Below, in pieces: positions 1-5,030 of a DNA stretch of 8,169 nucleotides. The notes below the pieces were generated by a model, which searched no databases, had not been told where the DNA came from, and saw only the letters and a list, made by a program, of their open reading frames with translations. Position 1 is the first letter of the stretch, and every line of letters begins with the position of its first letter. The stretch comes from an uncultured Atopobiaceae bacterium (GTDB taxonomy: Bacteria > Actinomycetota > Coriobacteriia > Coriobacteriales > Atopobiaceae). The translations under genes and the position numbers were made by a program. The stretch covers positions 1-8,169 of the forward strand of contig CAJOGH010000035.1 of the NCBI GenBank assembly GCA_905233865.1. Direction: 5' to 3'.

Positions 1-636
1 GCGCCCGCAGTCGGGGCAGACCACGTAGGAGAGGTTCTCCACCAGGCCGAGCACGGGGATGTCCATCATGTTGGCCATCTTGACGGCCTTGCCCACGATC
101 ATGGAGACCAGGTCCTGGGGGCTGGTGACGATCACCACGCCGTCCACGGGAAGGCTCTGGAACACGGTGAGGGCCACGTCGCCCGTTCCCGGAGGCATGT
201 CAACCAGCAAATAGTCGAGTTCCTCCCAGTAGGTCTCGGCCCAGAACTGGCGGATGGCGCCAGCCAGGATGGGACCGCGCCACAGGACGGGGTCGGACTC
301 GTCGGGAAGAATCAGGTTGGCGCTCATGACCTTGATGCCAGTGGACGTCACGGGCGGCAGCATGAGGTCGCCCAAGGCCGTGACCTGGCCGTGGCCCAGG
401 CCGAACATGCGGGGGATGGAGGGGCCGGTGATGTCGGCGTCCAGGATGCCCACGCTCATGCCCGCGCGCGCGAGCTCGGTGGCCAGGATGCCCGTGACCA
501 TGGACTTGCCCACGCCTCCCTTACCTGACACGACGCCGATCACATGGCGCACGTGGCTCAGGTCATTCTGCTCAAAGGAGCGCACGCCGGCGTCCTCGCC
601 GTTCGCATGGGAGCTTTTGTACTCATCGCAAGCCAT
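1..636 (-). CDS. mrp: Mrp/NBP35-family P-loop ATPase (Fe-S cluster carrier type), 3' end cut by window
   Basis: The 212 visible codons read as an Mrp/ApbC/NBP35 ATPase, a family that binds and transfers iron-sulfur clusters in the cytoplasm. Visible motifs are a deviant Walker A loop GKGGVGKS (residues 38-45), LDADITGPSIPRMFG (65-79, switch region), LWRGP (118-122), DMPPGTGD (146-153, Walker B-like) and CPDC (207-210), the CxxC pair that holds the cluster between subunits. The window edge falls two residues after CPDC, so the C-terminal part is missing. The N-terminus is short with a single cysteine (C3), so there is no ferredoxin-like extension. The start at 636 is chosen for a strong AAGGAAG ribosome-binding site. 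The frame stays open upstream to an ATG at 774, but that ATG lacks a recognisable ribosome-binding site. The gene is transcribed divergently from the dcw cluster; a functional link to cell-wall synthesis is not implied by sequence. Family call very secure, exact cluster substrate unknown. Confidence 0.95.
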   Translation of the reverse strand, partial: MACDEYKSSHANGEDAGVRSFEQNDLSHVRHVIGVVSGKGGVGKSMVTGILATELARAGMSVGILDADITGPSIPRMFGLGHGQVTALGDLMLPPVTSTGIKVMSANLILPDESDPVLWRGPILAGAIRQFWAETYWEELDYLLVDMPPGTGDVALTVFQSLPVDGVVIVTSPQDLVSMIVGKAVKMANMMDIPVLGLVENLSYVVCPDCGR

Positions 637-674
637 AGACTTCCTTTCACGGGGGAGATTGTGCCACTCGCGAC

Positions 675-680
675 ATTCTA
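675..680 (-). promoter_or_regulatory. Possible -10 element for mrp
   Basis: Read on the minus strand, TAGAAT matches five of six positions of the TATAAT consensus and lies about 39 bases before the mrp start. It would give a leader of roughly 30 bases. No good -35 hexamer is seen 16-18 bases upstream, so the call is weak. If it is real, the alternative mrp start at 774 would lie upstream of the transcript and be excluded. Confidence 0.25.
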
Positions 681-879
681 CCGCCTGTGCCACACTTTCT
701 CCCACCGCGTCCACACCGACCGCGTTGACCTGCTGATTCTGAAAACTTTCAACCTCGCTCCCGCTCTCGTTCATAAAGGTGCAGGTACCAAGGGTGCTTT
801 CAACTCACAATTCCTACACACACCTTAAGACCTCTCAGATTTGGTCGACCTGCGGCTCCGCAAACCGGAATTGTGCTAC

Positions 880-891
880 GAACAATCGTTC
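880..891. promoter_or_regulatory. Candidate LexA (SOS) box 1, GAAC-AATC-GTTC
   Basis: With one flanking base each side the site reads CGAACAATCGTTCC. It matches 13 of 14 positions of the Gram-positive LexA consensus CGAACRNRYGTTYC. It is flanked by a second dyad, ATTGTG (870-875) and CACAAT (893-898). On the minus strand a weak promoter-like pair, TTGTGG (897-892) and CACAAT (875-870) spaced by 16 bases, would straddle the site. LexA binding is inferred from the motif only. Confidence 0.4.
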
Positions 892-892
892 C

Positions 893-906
893 CACAATAT
901 CTTGTG
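893..906. repeat. Inverted repeat CACAA-TATC-TTGTG
   Basis: A 14-base dyad with perfect 5-base arms directly right of the first GAAC-N4-GTTC site. The size suits a dimeric regulator, but no known regulator consensus was matched. It is not the Rex arrangement, which has TTGTG first and CACAA second. Confidence 0.4.
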
Positions 907-929
907 ACAGGTTACCTACAGGAAATGTT

Positions 930-941
930 GAACGGTCGTTC
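930..941. promoter_or_regulatory. Candidate LexA-like box 2, GAAC-GGTC-GTTC
   Basis: A second GAAC-N4-GTTC dyad begins exactly 50 bases after the first. Its flanks (T and A) are poorer, so it matches about 11 of 14 positions of CGAACRNRYGTTYC. The site ends 35 bases before the -35 hexamer of the mraZ promoter. That is upstream of the usual repressor position, so any effect on mraZ would not be simple promoter occlusion. Confidence 0.3.
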
Positions 942-952
942 AAGTACCGTTC
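930..952. repeat. Inverted repeat GAACGGT-N9-ACCGTTC
   Basis: Perfect 7-base arms at 930-936 and 946-952 separated by nine bases. The left arm is shared with the second GAAC-N4-GTTC dyad, so the region has three GAACG/CGTTC half-sites in 23 bases. It ends just before the MraZ box. It could be an operator for an unknown regulator or a small stem-loop if transcribed. Confidence 0.5.
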
Positions 953-960
953 GGAGGGGC

Positions 961-990
961 AAAGTGGGGCAAAGTGTTGCAAAAGGGGGG
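961..990 (+). promoter_or_regulatory. MraZ box: three 10-base tandem repeats upstream of mraZ
   Basis: Three head-to-tail 10-base units lie at 961-970 (AAAGTGGGGC), 971-980 (AAAGTGTTGC) and 981-990 (AAAAGGGGGG). They fit the AAAGTG(T/G)-N3 pattern described for MraZ operators in mollicutes, and the 10-base period matches the TGGGN-N5 repeats of the E. coli operator. A fourth, degenerate unit may occupy 951-960 (six of ten positions match the first unit). The repeats overlap the -35 hexamer of the mraZ promoter, so MraZ bound here should block RNA polymerase. Binding is inferred from pattern and position. Confidence 0.8.
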
Positions 991-1005
991 AGCGGGTCTT
1001 ATAGT
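977..1005 (+). promoter_or_regulatory. Probable mraZ / dcw operon promoter
   Basis: The -35 hexamer TTGCAA (977-982, four of six consensus matches) and the -10 hexamer TATAGT (1000-1005, five of six) are separated by the ideal 17 bases. Transcription would start near 1011-1013, giving a leader of about 48 bases. The -35 lies across the second and third MraZ repeats, which makes autoregulation likely. No other plus-strand promoter of similar quality was seen in the window. Confidence 0.75.
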
Positions 1006-1059
1006 TGAAGCCGCAACGGAGGAACTGCCTCTGATAGGACGACCCGGAGGGAGGCGCAC

Positions 1060-1500
1060 ATGCATCTGTTTGGCTCATATAGCCACAACACCGATGCCAA
1101 GCTGCGCCTCACCCTCCCTTCGATCTTCCGCAAGGAGTTCGACGAGAGCGTCATCCTTATCAAGATGGGTTTCGAAGATTGCATCTACGGTTTCTCTCCC
1201 GAGGGCTTTGAGTCCTGGGTCGATGGCCTTTTTCCTGAGGGTTTCAACCAAAGGAACAAGAACCACATCGCGCTCCGCCGCAAGCTCAACTCGAGCGCGG
1301 TGCGCGTTGACATCGACTCTGCAGGCCGCATTGCCCTGAGCAGGATGAAGGAGAGGGACCTGGAGATCCTCCACGGACGTGCGGTCACCGTGGTCGGCAA
1401 CAACGATCACTTTGAGATCTGGGATGCCGCGACCTTCGAGTCCGCCGAAGAGGAGATCTCCGACGAGGAGTTCGAGTCACTGTTCTTTGACGAGGACTAG
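1060..1500 (+). CDS. mraZ: Transcriptional regulator MraZ
   Basis: The 146-residue product has the length and architecture of MraZ, a DNA-binding ring-forming regulator of the dcw operon made of two AbrB/SpoVT-type swapped-hairpin domains. Each domain normally carries a DxxGR motif. Here the second is intact (DSAGRIALS, 86-94), while the first reads DAKLRLTLP (12-20), with leucine in place of the usual glycine. Other family features are the N-terminal LFGSYSH (3-9) and VGNNDHFEIWD (112-122). The last 20 residues are strongly acidic with phenylalanines. The start is supported by GGAGGGAGG (1046-1054), with no other in-frame ATG nearby. It is first in the operon, eight bases before rsmH, and has an apparent MraZ box and promoter just upstream. 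In studied bacteria MraZ represses (E. coli) or activates (mollicutes) its own operon; the box over the -35 hexamer favours repression here. Confidence 0.95.
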   Translation: MHLFGSYSHNTDAKLRLTLPSIFRKEFDESVILIKMGFEDCIYGFSPEGFESWVDGLFPEGFNQRNKNHIALRRKLNSSAVRVDIDSAGRIALSRMKERDLEILHGRAVTVVGNNDHFEIWDAATFESAEEEISDEEFESLFFDED

Positions 1501-1508
1501 GACGCCTC

Positions 1509-2495
1509 ATGACGCGCTCCTTGACAGTTGAATACCAGCACATTCCCGTGATGCTCGAGGAGGTCCTGCACGAGCTGGACCCACAGCGCGGGGAGATCGT
1601 CTGCGACTGCACGCTCGGAGGGGCCGGCCACACGGTCGAGCTCGCAAAGAGGGTCGCGCCCGACGGGCTCTCCATTGGCATCGACCAGGACGACATGGCC
1701 CTGGCCGCAGCCGAGCGCAGGTTTGCCACAGAGGTGGGGGAGGCCAACCACCGCTTCCTCAAGGGCAACTTCGAGCACCTCGACGATCTTCTTTTGCAAG
1801 CATCCGTGAGCGAGGTAGACTGCTTCCTCTTTGACATCGGCGTCTCCTCACCACAGCTTGACATACCTGAGAGGGGCTTCTCCTACCACGAGGACGCGCC
1901 CCTCGACATGCGCATGGATCCGGGGAACAACACCCTAACCGCAGCAGAGGTCATAAACCACTACAACGAAGCCGACCTCACCCGGATCCTCCGCGTGTAT
2001 GGCGACGAGCCGTGCGCACCGCGCATTGCCCGCGCCGTCTGCAAGACCCGCGCCACGCGGCCGATAAGAACCACGCTGGAGCTGGTCGATGTGATCAAGG
2101 AGGCGATGCCCGCCGCCAAGCGCCGGGCAAAGCATCCGGCCCGCAAGACCTTCCAGGCACTCAGGATCGAGGTCAACCACGAGCTCGACGCCCTCGAGAG
2201 GGGGCTGGAGGCAGCCGCTCGCTGGGCTGCACCAGGTGGCAGGATTTGCGTCATCTCCTACCACTCGCTCGAGGACCGCATCGTCAAGCACGTCTTTGGC
2301 GAGCTGTCACGGGGTTGCACATGCCCTCCGGACCTTCCGGTGTGCGTGTGCGGGAATGTGCCGGTACTCGACGTCAAGACCCGGCGCCCCCTCGTCGCAG
2401 GCGAGGAGGAGCTGGAGGCGAACCCCCGGGCTCGCAGCGCAAAGATGCGCGTCGCGGTAAAACGCGAGGACGCATCACTTCCCAATGGCATGTAG
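1509..2495 (+). CDS. rsmH: 16S rRNA (cytosine(1402)-N(4))-methyltransferase RsmH
   Basis: RsmH (formerly MraW) uses S-adenosylmethionine to methylate N4 of C1402 in the decoding centre of 16S rRNA. The 328 residues match the family length of about 310-330. Motifs in order are HIPVMLEEVL (11-20), the SAM-binding loop DCTLGGAGHT (33-42), GIDQDD, FDIGVSSPQLD, the RGFSYHEDAPLDMRMD block, FQALRIEVNHEL, ISYHSLEDRIVK, and NPRARSAKMR near the C-terminus. A paired cysteine cluster, CTCPPDLPVCVCG, precedes the end, as in many Gram-positive homologues. The ATG lies eight bases after the mraZ stop, with AGGA overlapping that stop codon as the ribosome-binding site, suggesting translational coupling. The N-terminus begins about ten residues before the conserved HIPVML block, as expected. 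No anomalies. The gene is followed by the only large gap in the operon. Confidence 0.97.
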   Translation: MTRSLTVEYQHIPVMLEEVLHELDPQRGEIVCDCTLGGAGHTVELAKRVAPDGLSIGIDQDDMALAAAERRFATEVGEANHRFLKGNFEHLDDLLLQASVSEVDCFLFDIGVSSPQLDIPERGFSYHEDAPLDMRMDPGNNTLTAAEVINHYNEADLTRILRVYGDEPCAPRIARAVCKTRATRPIRTTLELVDVIKEAMPAAKRRAKHPARKTFQALRIEVNHELDALERGLEAAARWAAPGGRICVISYHSLEDRIVKHVFGELSRGCTCPPDLPVCVCGNVPVLDVKTRRPLVAGEEELEANPRARSAKMRVAVKREDASLPNGM

Positions 2496-2514
2496 CCCAC
2501 CAGGCGGCATGTAG
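2487..2514 (+). repeat. 9-base direct repeat at the rsmH stop codon
   Basis: GGCATGTAG occurs at 2487-2495, where it ends in the rsmH stop codon, and again at 2506-2514, a start-to-start distance of 19 bases. It may be a small tandem duplication or chance. Confidence 0.4.
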
Positions 2515-2590
2515 ATAGAACGAGGCAGAACGAACAACGAACGCAGCACAGACGCAGCAAAAACACACCACTGCCACGTCCTAGCACCAA

Positions 2591-2602
2591 GGCGCTTGCG
2601 CC
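2591..2602 (+). other. Short CUUG-tetraloop hairpin in the spacer
   Basis: GGCG (2591-2594), CTTG (2595-2598) and CGCC (2599-2602) form a perfect four-base stem closing a CUUG loop by G-C. It is the only obvious stem in otherwise unstructured RNA. It is short and lacks a T tract, so a terminator role is not supported. Confidence 0.4.
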
Positions 2603-2605
2603 AGA

Positions 2606-2687
2606 ACAAACGAAGCACGTAAACGAACCAGCACCACGGACTCCAAATGAAGCACCAACGCACCGCAGTCGCACCACAAACGAAGCA
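2606..2687 (+). repeat. Pair of 12-base direct repeats ACAAACGAAGCA
   Basis: Identical 12-base copies lie at 2606-2617 and 2676-2687, exactly 70 bases apart. Shorter related words (GTAAACGAACC near 2619, ATGAAGCACC near 2647) sit between them. The right copy abuts the ftsL ribosome-binding site. In A/C-biased sequence, partial matches are expected, but a 12-base identity is less so. Confidence 0.55.
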
Positions 2688-2698
2688 GGGAGGATCTT

Positions 2699-3232
2699 AT
2701 GCGTACCAGCGCAGCTGAGGCGCGCTACGAGCAAGTAGCGCCGCGTCCTTCCACCCATGAGCGCCCCAACCTCGAGGTGCTGAGCGGTTCTGGACTGGAT
2801 TCCCTTGCGCGCGCCGGAGTAGGGCGCGCTTTCCTTCACAACGCAAAGCTCATAGCGGCGATCGTCCTGACCGTCTGCGCGCTGGGCCTCGTGCGCGTTG
2901 GCATCTTTGCCATGAGCGCGGGCGTCCTCAACGCGACGGCCACCATCCGCTCCCAGGTCGAGGATGCCCGCGTCACGGAGTCCAACCTCCAGATCGAGCA
3001 CTCGACGCTCTCGAGCTCCGGTCGCATCGACCGTATTGCCACCCAGAACTACGGCATGGTCAAGGCCACGGAGAACGAGGTCATGACCCTTGGTCAGAGC
3101 AAGTCTAACGGTAACGATAACGCTCAGATTGACCCTGAGGTTGAGCCTGAGGGTTATGAGGACAGCAGTGCCTCTGAGCTGGGAGATGGTAACTACAGCT
3201 CCACCTCACGAGCAGGGGTCAGCGAGGGGTAG
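2699..3232 (+). CDS. ftsL: FtsL-like septal membrane protein
   Basis: The 177-residue protein has FtsL topology: a cytoplasmic N-terminus of about 48 residues, one transmembrane segment (roughly 51-71), then an extracytoplasmic heptad-like stretch (about 75-105) leading into RIDRIATQNYGMVKA (109-123). That stretch resembles the conserved FtsL/DivIC end, where short helices are followed by a Gly-Met motif. FtsL is a small bitopic partner of DivIC/FtsB that helps activate FtsW-FtsI at the septum. Position between rsmH and the penicillin-binding protein gene is the standard ftsL locus. Residues about 133-177 form an additional polar tail rich in Asp, Glu, Ser, Gly and Asn, probably disordered, with less GC-biased codons than its neighbours. 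The start is supported by GGGAGGA (2688-2694). FtsL sequences diverge strongly, so the name rests on topology and location as much as on residues; a DivIC-type protein is the alternative. Confidence 0.75.
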   Translation: MRTSAAEARYEQVAPRPSTHERPNLEVLSGSGLDSLARAGVGRAFLHNAKLIAAIVLTVCALGLVRVGIFAMSAGVLNATATIRSQVEDARVTESNLQIEHSTLSSSGRIDRIATQNYGMVKATENEVMTLGQSKSNGNDNAQIDPEVEPEGYEDSSASELGDGNYSSTSRAGVSEG

Positions 3233-3237
3233 TTCAC

Positions 3238-5013
3238 ATGTCACGCGATCGCAGAACCAACCCGCCCCGCTCGCGACAGCGGGGCTCGTCGTATGACGAC
3301 TCCCCGCGCATCGGAAAGCGCGGGGAGATCCGTGCGTCGTCTTCCAAGAGGGACGACAGCCGCTTCAGGTCCGTCATGGTCTTTGCCCTTCTGTTCGCCG
3401 CGGTGGCTCTTATCCGCCTCTTGATGCTCCACGTGTTCGACGCGCCCCTGAACAACGAGCGCCTGGACGCCCGCCGGACCTCCGACATCGTGCTTCACTC
3501 CAAGCGCGGCACCATCTACGACCGCAACGGCAACGTGCTGGCCATGAGCTTGGACTGCTCGACCATCACCACCAATCCCACCATGGTCACGGATGCCGAC
3601 ACCGCGGCGAGGCTGTGCAAGGAGATCCTGGGCGGCAACGAGGAGACCTATCGCACGATGTTTGCCAAGGACAGCACCTTTGAGTACGTCCAGCGCCGCG
3701 TTGACAACGAACTCGCGCAAAAGCTACTCAAGGCCTTTGCCGACGAGGGTCTCAAGGGTCTCTTCCTGGTCAACGACACCAAGCGCGTGTACCCCTACGG
3801 CGGCGTGGGCGGCCAGGTGCTTGGCATGGTGGGGTCGGACGGCGAGGGCCTCACGGGGCTTGAGAGCTACTACGACGACGTGCTCAAGGGCCGCGACGGC
3901 ACCATGCACATGGAGGTCTCGGCCACCACGGGCGCGCCTATCGCGGGCAGTGCCTACGAGGTCAATGACGCCCAGGACGGCACTGACATCATGCTGTCCA
4001 TCGACATCGACGTGCAGCGCGTGGCCGAGGAGAACATCGTCCGTGCCGTCGAGGACTACCAGGCGGGCTCGGGTATGGTCATGGCCACCGACCCCAAGAC
4101 CGGCGAGATCCTGGCGGCCTGTTCCACGCCGCTGGCCGACCTCACGAGCCCCGAGAGCCTCACCAACGACGCCCTGTCGCTGAGCCTTGTGTCGCAGTCC
4201 TACGAGCCTGGCTCCATCTTCAAGTGCCTCACGATGGCCATCGGCATCGAGAACGGCGTGCTCAACCCCAACAGCACCTACACCGTGCCCGCAGTCGTCA
4301 AGGCTGGTGACGACGACGTCCGTGATGACGACGGCCGCGACTACACGATGGATATGAGCTGTCGCGAGATCCTGCGCCGCTCGTCCAACACCGGTGCCAT
4401 CCTGTGCGGCCAGACCATCGGCGCCGACGCCTTTGCGCAGGGCGTGAGCAACTTTGGCATTGGTACCAAGACCGGCATCGACTATCCCGGCGAGGTCGAG
4501 GGCCTCGTGGTCCAGCGCGACTCCTACTCCGGGGCCACGCTCGGCGCGATGTCGTTTGGCCAGGCCCTTGCCGTGCCCATGGTCCAGATGGTGCGCGCGC
4601 TGGGTGCCATATCCAATGGCGGCACCCTCTGCACGCCCCATTTCCTGCTGCGCCGCGACGGCCAGGAGGTCAAGTGGGATACGGTGGGGGAGGCCTGCTC
4701 GAAGCGCTCGGCGTCGCAGGTCACAGACATGATGCGCACGGTCGTCCAGGAGGGCACGGCCACCGCCGCACAGGTGCCCGGCTACGACGTCGCCGGCAAG
4801 ACCGGCACGGGCGAGCAGTCCAACGAGCATGGATATGTTGAGAATTCTTACCTTGCCTCACTTGTGGGTTTTGCCAACGCAGATGACGCAGAAGTGCTGG
4901 TATACGTGGGTTTGAACAATACTCCCTATCTTGCATACGCGAGCGCGGCGCCCACGTTCTCGGCTATTATGGGGGAGGCGCTGCTCGACCTCGGCATAGA
5001 GCCGGCTGCATAG
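3238..5013 (+). CDS. ftsI: Class B penicillin-binding protein, FtsI/PBP2-type septal transpeptidase
   Basis: This 591-residue protein is a monofunctional transpeptidase that cross-links septal peptidoglycan outside the membrane, working with FtsW. A basic, Ser/Arg-rich cytoplasmic segment (1-43) precedes one membrane anchor (about 45-65). The dimerisation domain starts with RGTIYDRNGNVLA (90-102) and includes GGQVLGMVGSDGEGLTGLE (191-209). The transpeptidase domain shows all three active-site motifs: S326-I-F-K329 within YEPGSIFK, S382-S-N384, and K521-T-G523 within AGKTGTGE. The usual Thr after the catalytic serine is Ile here. No PASTA repeats follow, so it resembles FtsI/PbpB of Actinobacteria rather than PBP2x. 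The ATG lies five bases after the ftsL stop, with GAGGGG (3224-3229) upstream. The last roughly 60 codons have markedly lower GC than the preceding part. Class B assignment is certain; the septal role rests on locus. Confidence 0.93.
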   Translation: MSRDRRTNPPRSRQRGSSYDDSPRIGKRGEIRASSSKRDDSRFRSVMVFALLFAAVALIRLLMLHVFDAPLNNERLDARRTSDIVLHSKRGTIYDRNGNVLAMSLDCSTITTNPTMVTDADTAARLCKEILGGNEETYRTMFAKDSTFEYVQRRVDNELAQKLLKAFADEGLKGLFLVNDTKRVYPYGGVGGQVLGMVGSDGEGLTGLESYYDDVLKGRDGTMHMEVSATTGAPIAGSAYEVNDAQDGTDIMLSIDIDVQRVAEENIVRAVEDYQAGSGMVMATDPKTGEILAACSTPLADLTSPESLTNDALSLSLVSQSYEPGSIFKCLTMAIGIENGVLNPNSTYTVPAVVKAGDDDVRDDDGRDYTMDMSCREILRRSSNTGAILCGQTIGADAFAQGVSNFGIGTKTGIDYPGEVEGLVVQRDSYSGATLGAMSFGQALAVPMVQMVRALGAISNGGTLCTPHFLLRRDGQEVKWDTVGEACSKRSASQVTDMMRTVVQEGTATAAQVPGYDVAGKTGTGEQSNEHGYVENSYLASLVGFANADDAEVLVYVGLNNTPYLAYASAAPTFSAIMGEALLDLGIEPAA

Positions 5014-5030
5014 GCGCCGGAGAGGATCAC

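Larger units (their letters stand above)
637..1059. other. Divergent intergenic region between mrp and mraZ
   Basis: This 423-base stretch holds no convincing gene: the open frames across it lack ribosome-binding sites or are antisense shadows of neighbouring genes. It is less GC-rich than the flanking genes and dense in short dyads. These include GGTCGACC (843-850), TGCGG-CT-CCGCA (851-862), a GAAC-N4-GTTC pair (880-891 and 930-941), CACAA-TATC-TTGTG (893-906), and GAACGGT-N9-ACCGTTC (930-952). The MraZ box and the mraZ promoter occupy its right end. It must carry the promoters for both divergent transcription units. Confidence 0.8.
2496..2698 (+). other. T-depleted, A/C-rich spacer between rsmH and ftsL
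   Basis: This 203-base spacer has no gene I can support on either strand. From 2521 to 2690 only about 9 of 170 bases are T; A and C dominate, in recurring words such as AACGAA, GAAGCA and GCACCA. Such RNA should be largely unstructured. The one clear hairpin is GGCG-CTTG-CGCC (2591-2602), whose CUUG loop is a stable tetraloop type. No poly-T tract follows, so it is not an intrinsic terminator. No convincing promoter is seen; TTGCGC-N18-TAAACG (2595-2624) is poor. Possible roles are a Rho-loading or RNA-processing segment separating mraZ-rsmH from the division genes, or degenerated sequence. The right end supplies the ftsL ribosome-binding site (2688-2694). Confidence 0.7.

Noticed and set aside
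637..774. Alternative mrp start at 774 adding 46 residues
   Set aside because: The frame is open, but the ATG lacks a ribosome-binding site and the added residues show no family similarity. The start at 636 has AAGGAAG at good spacing.
254..828. Plus-strand open frames opposite mrp and its upstream region
   Set aside because: They are antisense to the Mrp ATPase, whose motifs are unambiguous, and show no domain of their own.
893..906. CACAATATCTTGTG as a Rex redox operator
   Set aside because: The half-sites are in the opposite order from the Rex consensus, TTGTG first and CACAA second.
800..1184. Minus-strand open frames across the mraZ promoter region
   Set aside because: They overlap the promoter and mraZ coding region and have no ribosome-binding site or recognisable domain.
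2591..2602. GGCG-CTTG-CGCC as a terminator after rsmH
   Set aside because: The stem is only four base pairs and there is no T tract after it, so intrinsic termination is not supported.
2475..2663. Small minus-strand open frame encoding a Trp/Phe-rich, membrane-like peptide
   Set aside because: Its hydrophobicity follows from T/G-rich antisense of the T-depleted spacer; codon use gives no sign of coding.
2258..3001. 247-codon open frame on the minus strand spanning the rsmH-ftsL spacer
   Set aside because: It covers the ends of two real genes on the other strand. The apparent cysteine- and phenylalanine-rich middle is only the complement of the A/C-rich spacer.
3724..4830. 368-codon open frame on the minus strand inside ftsI
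   Set aside because: Antisense shadow of the transpeptidase gene; low-complexity Gly/Val/His/Asp protein with no motif.
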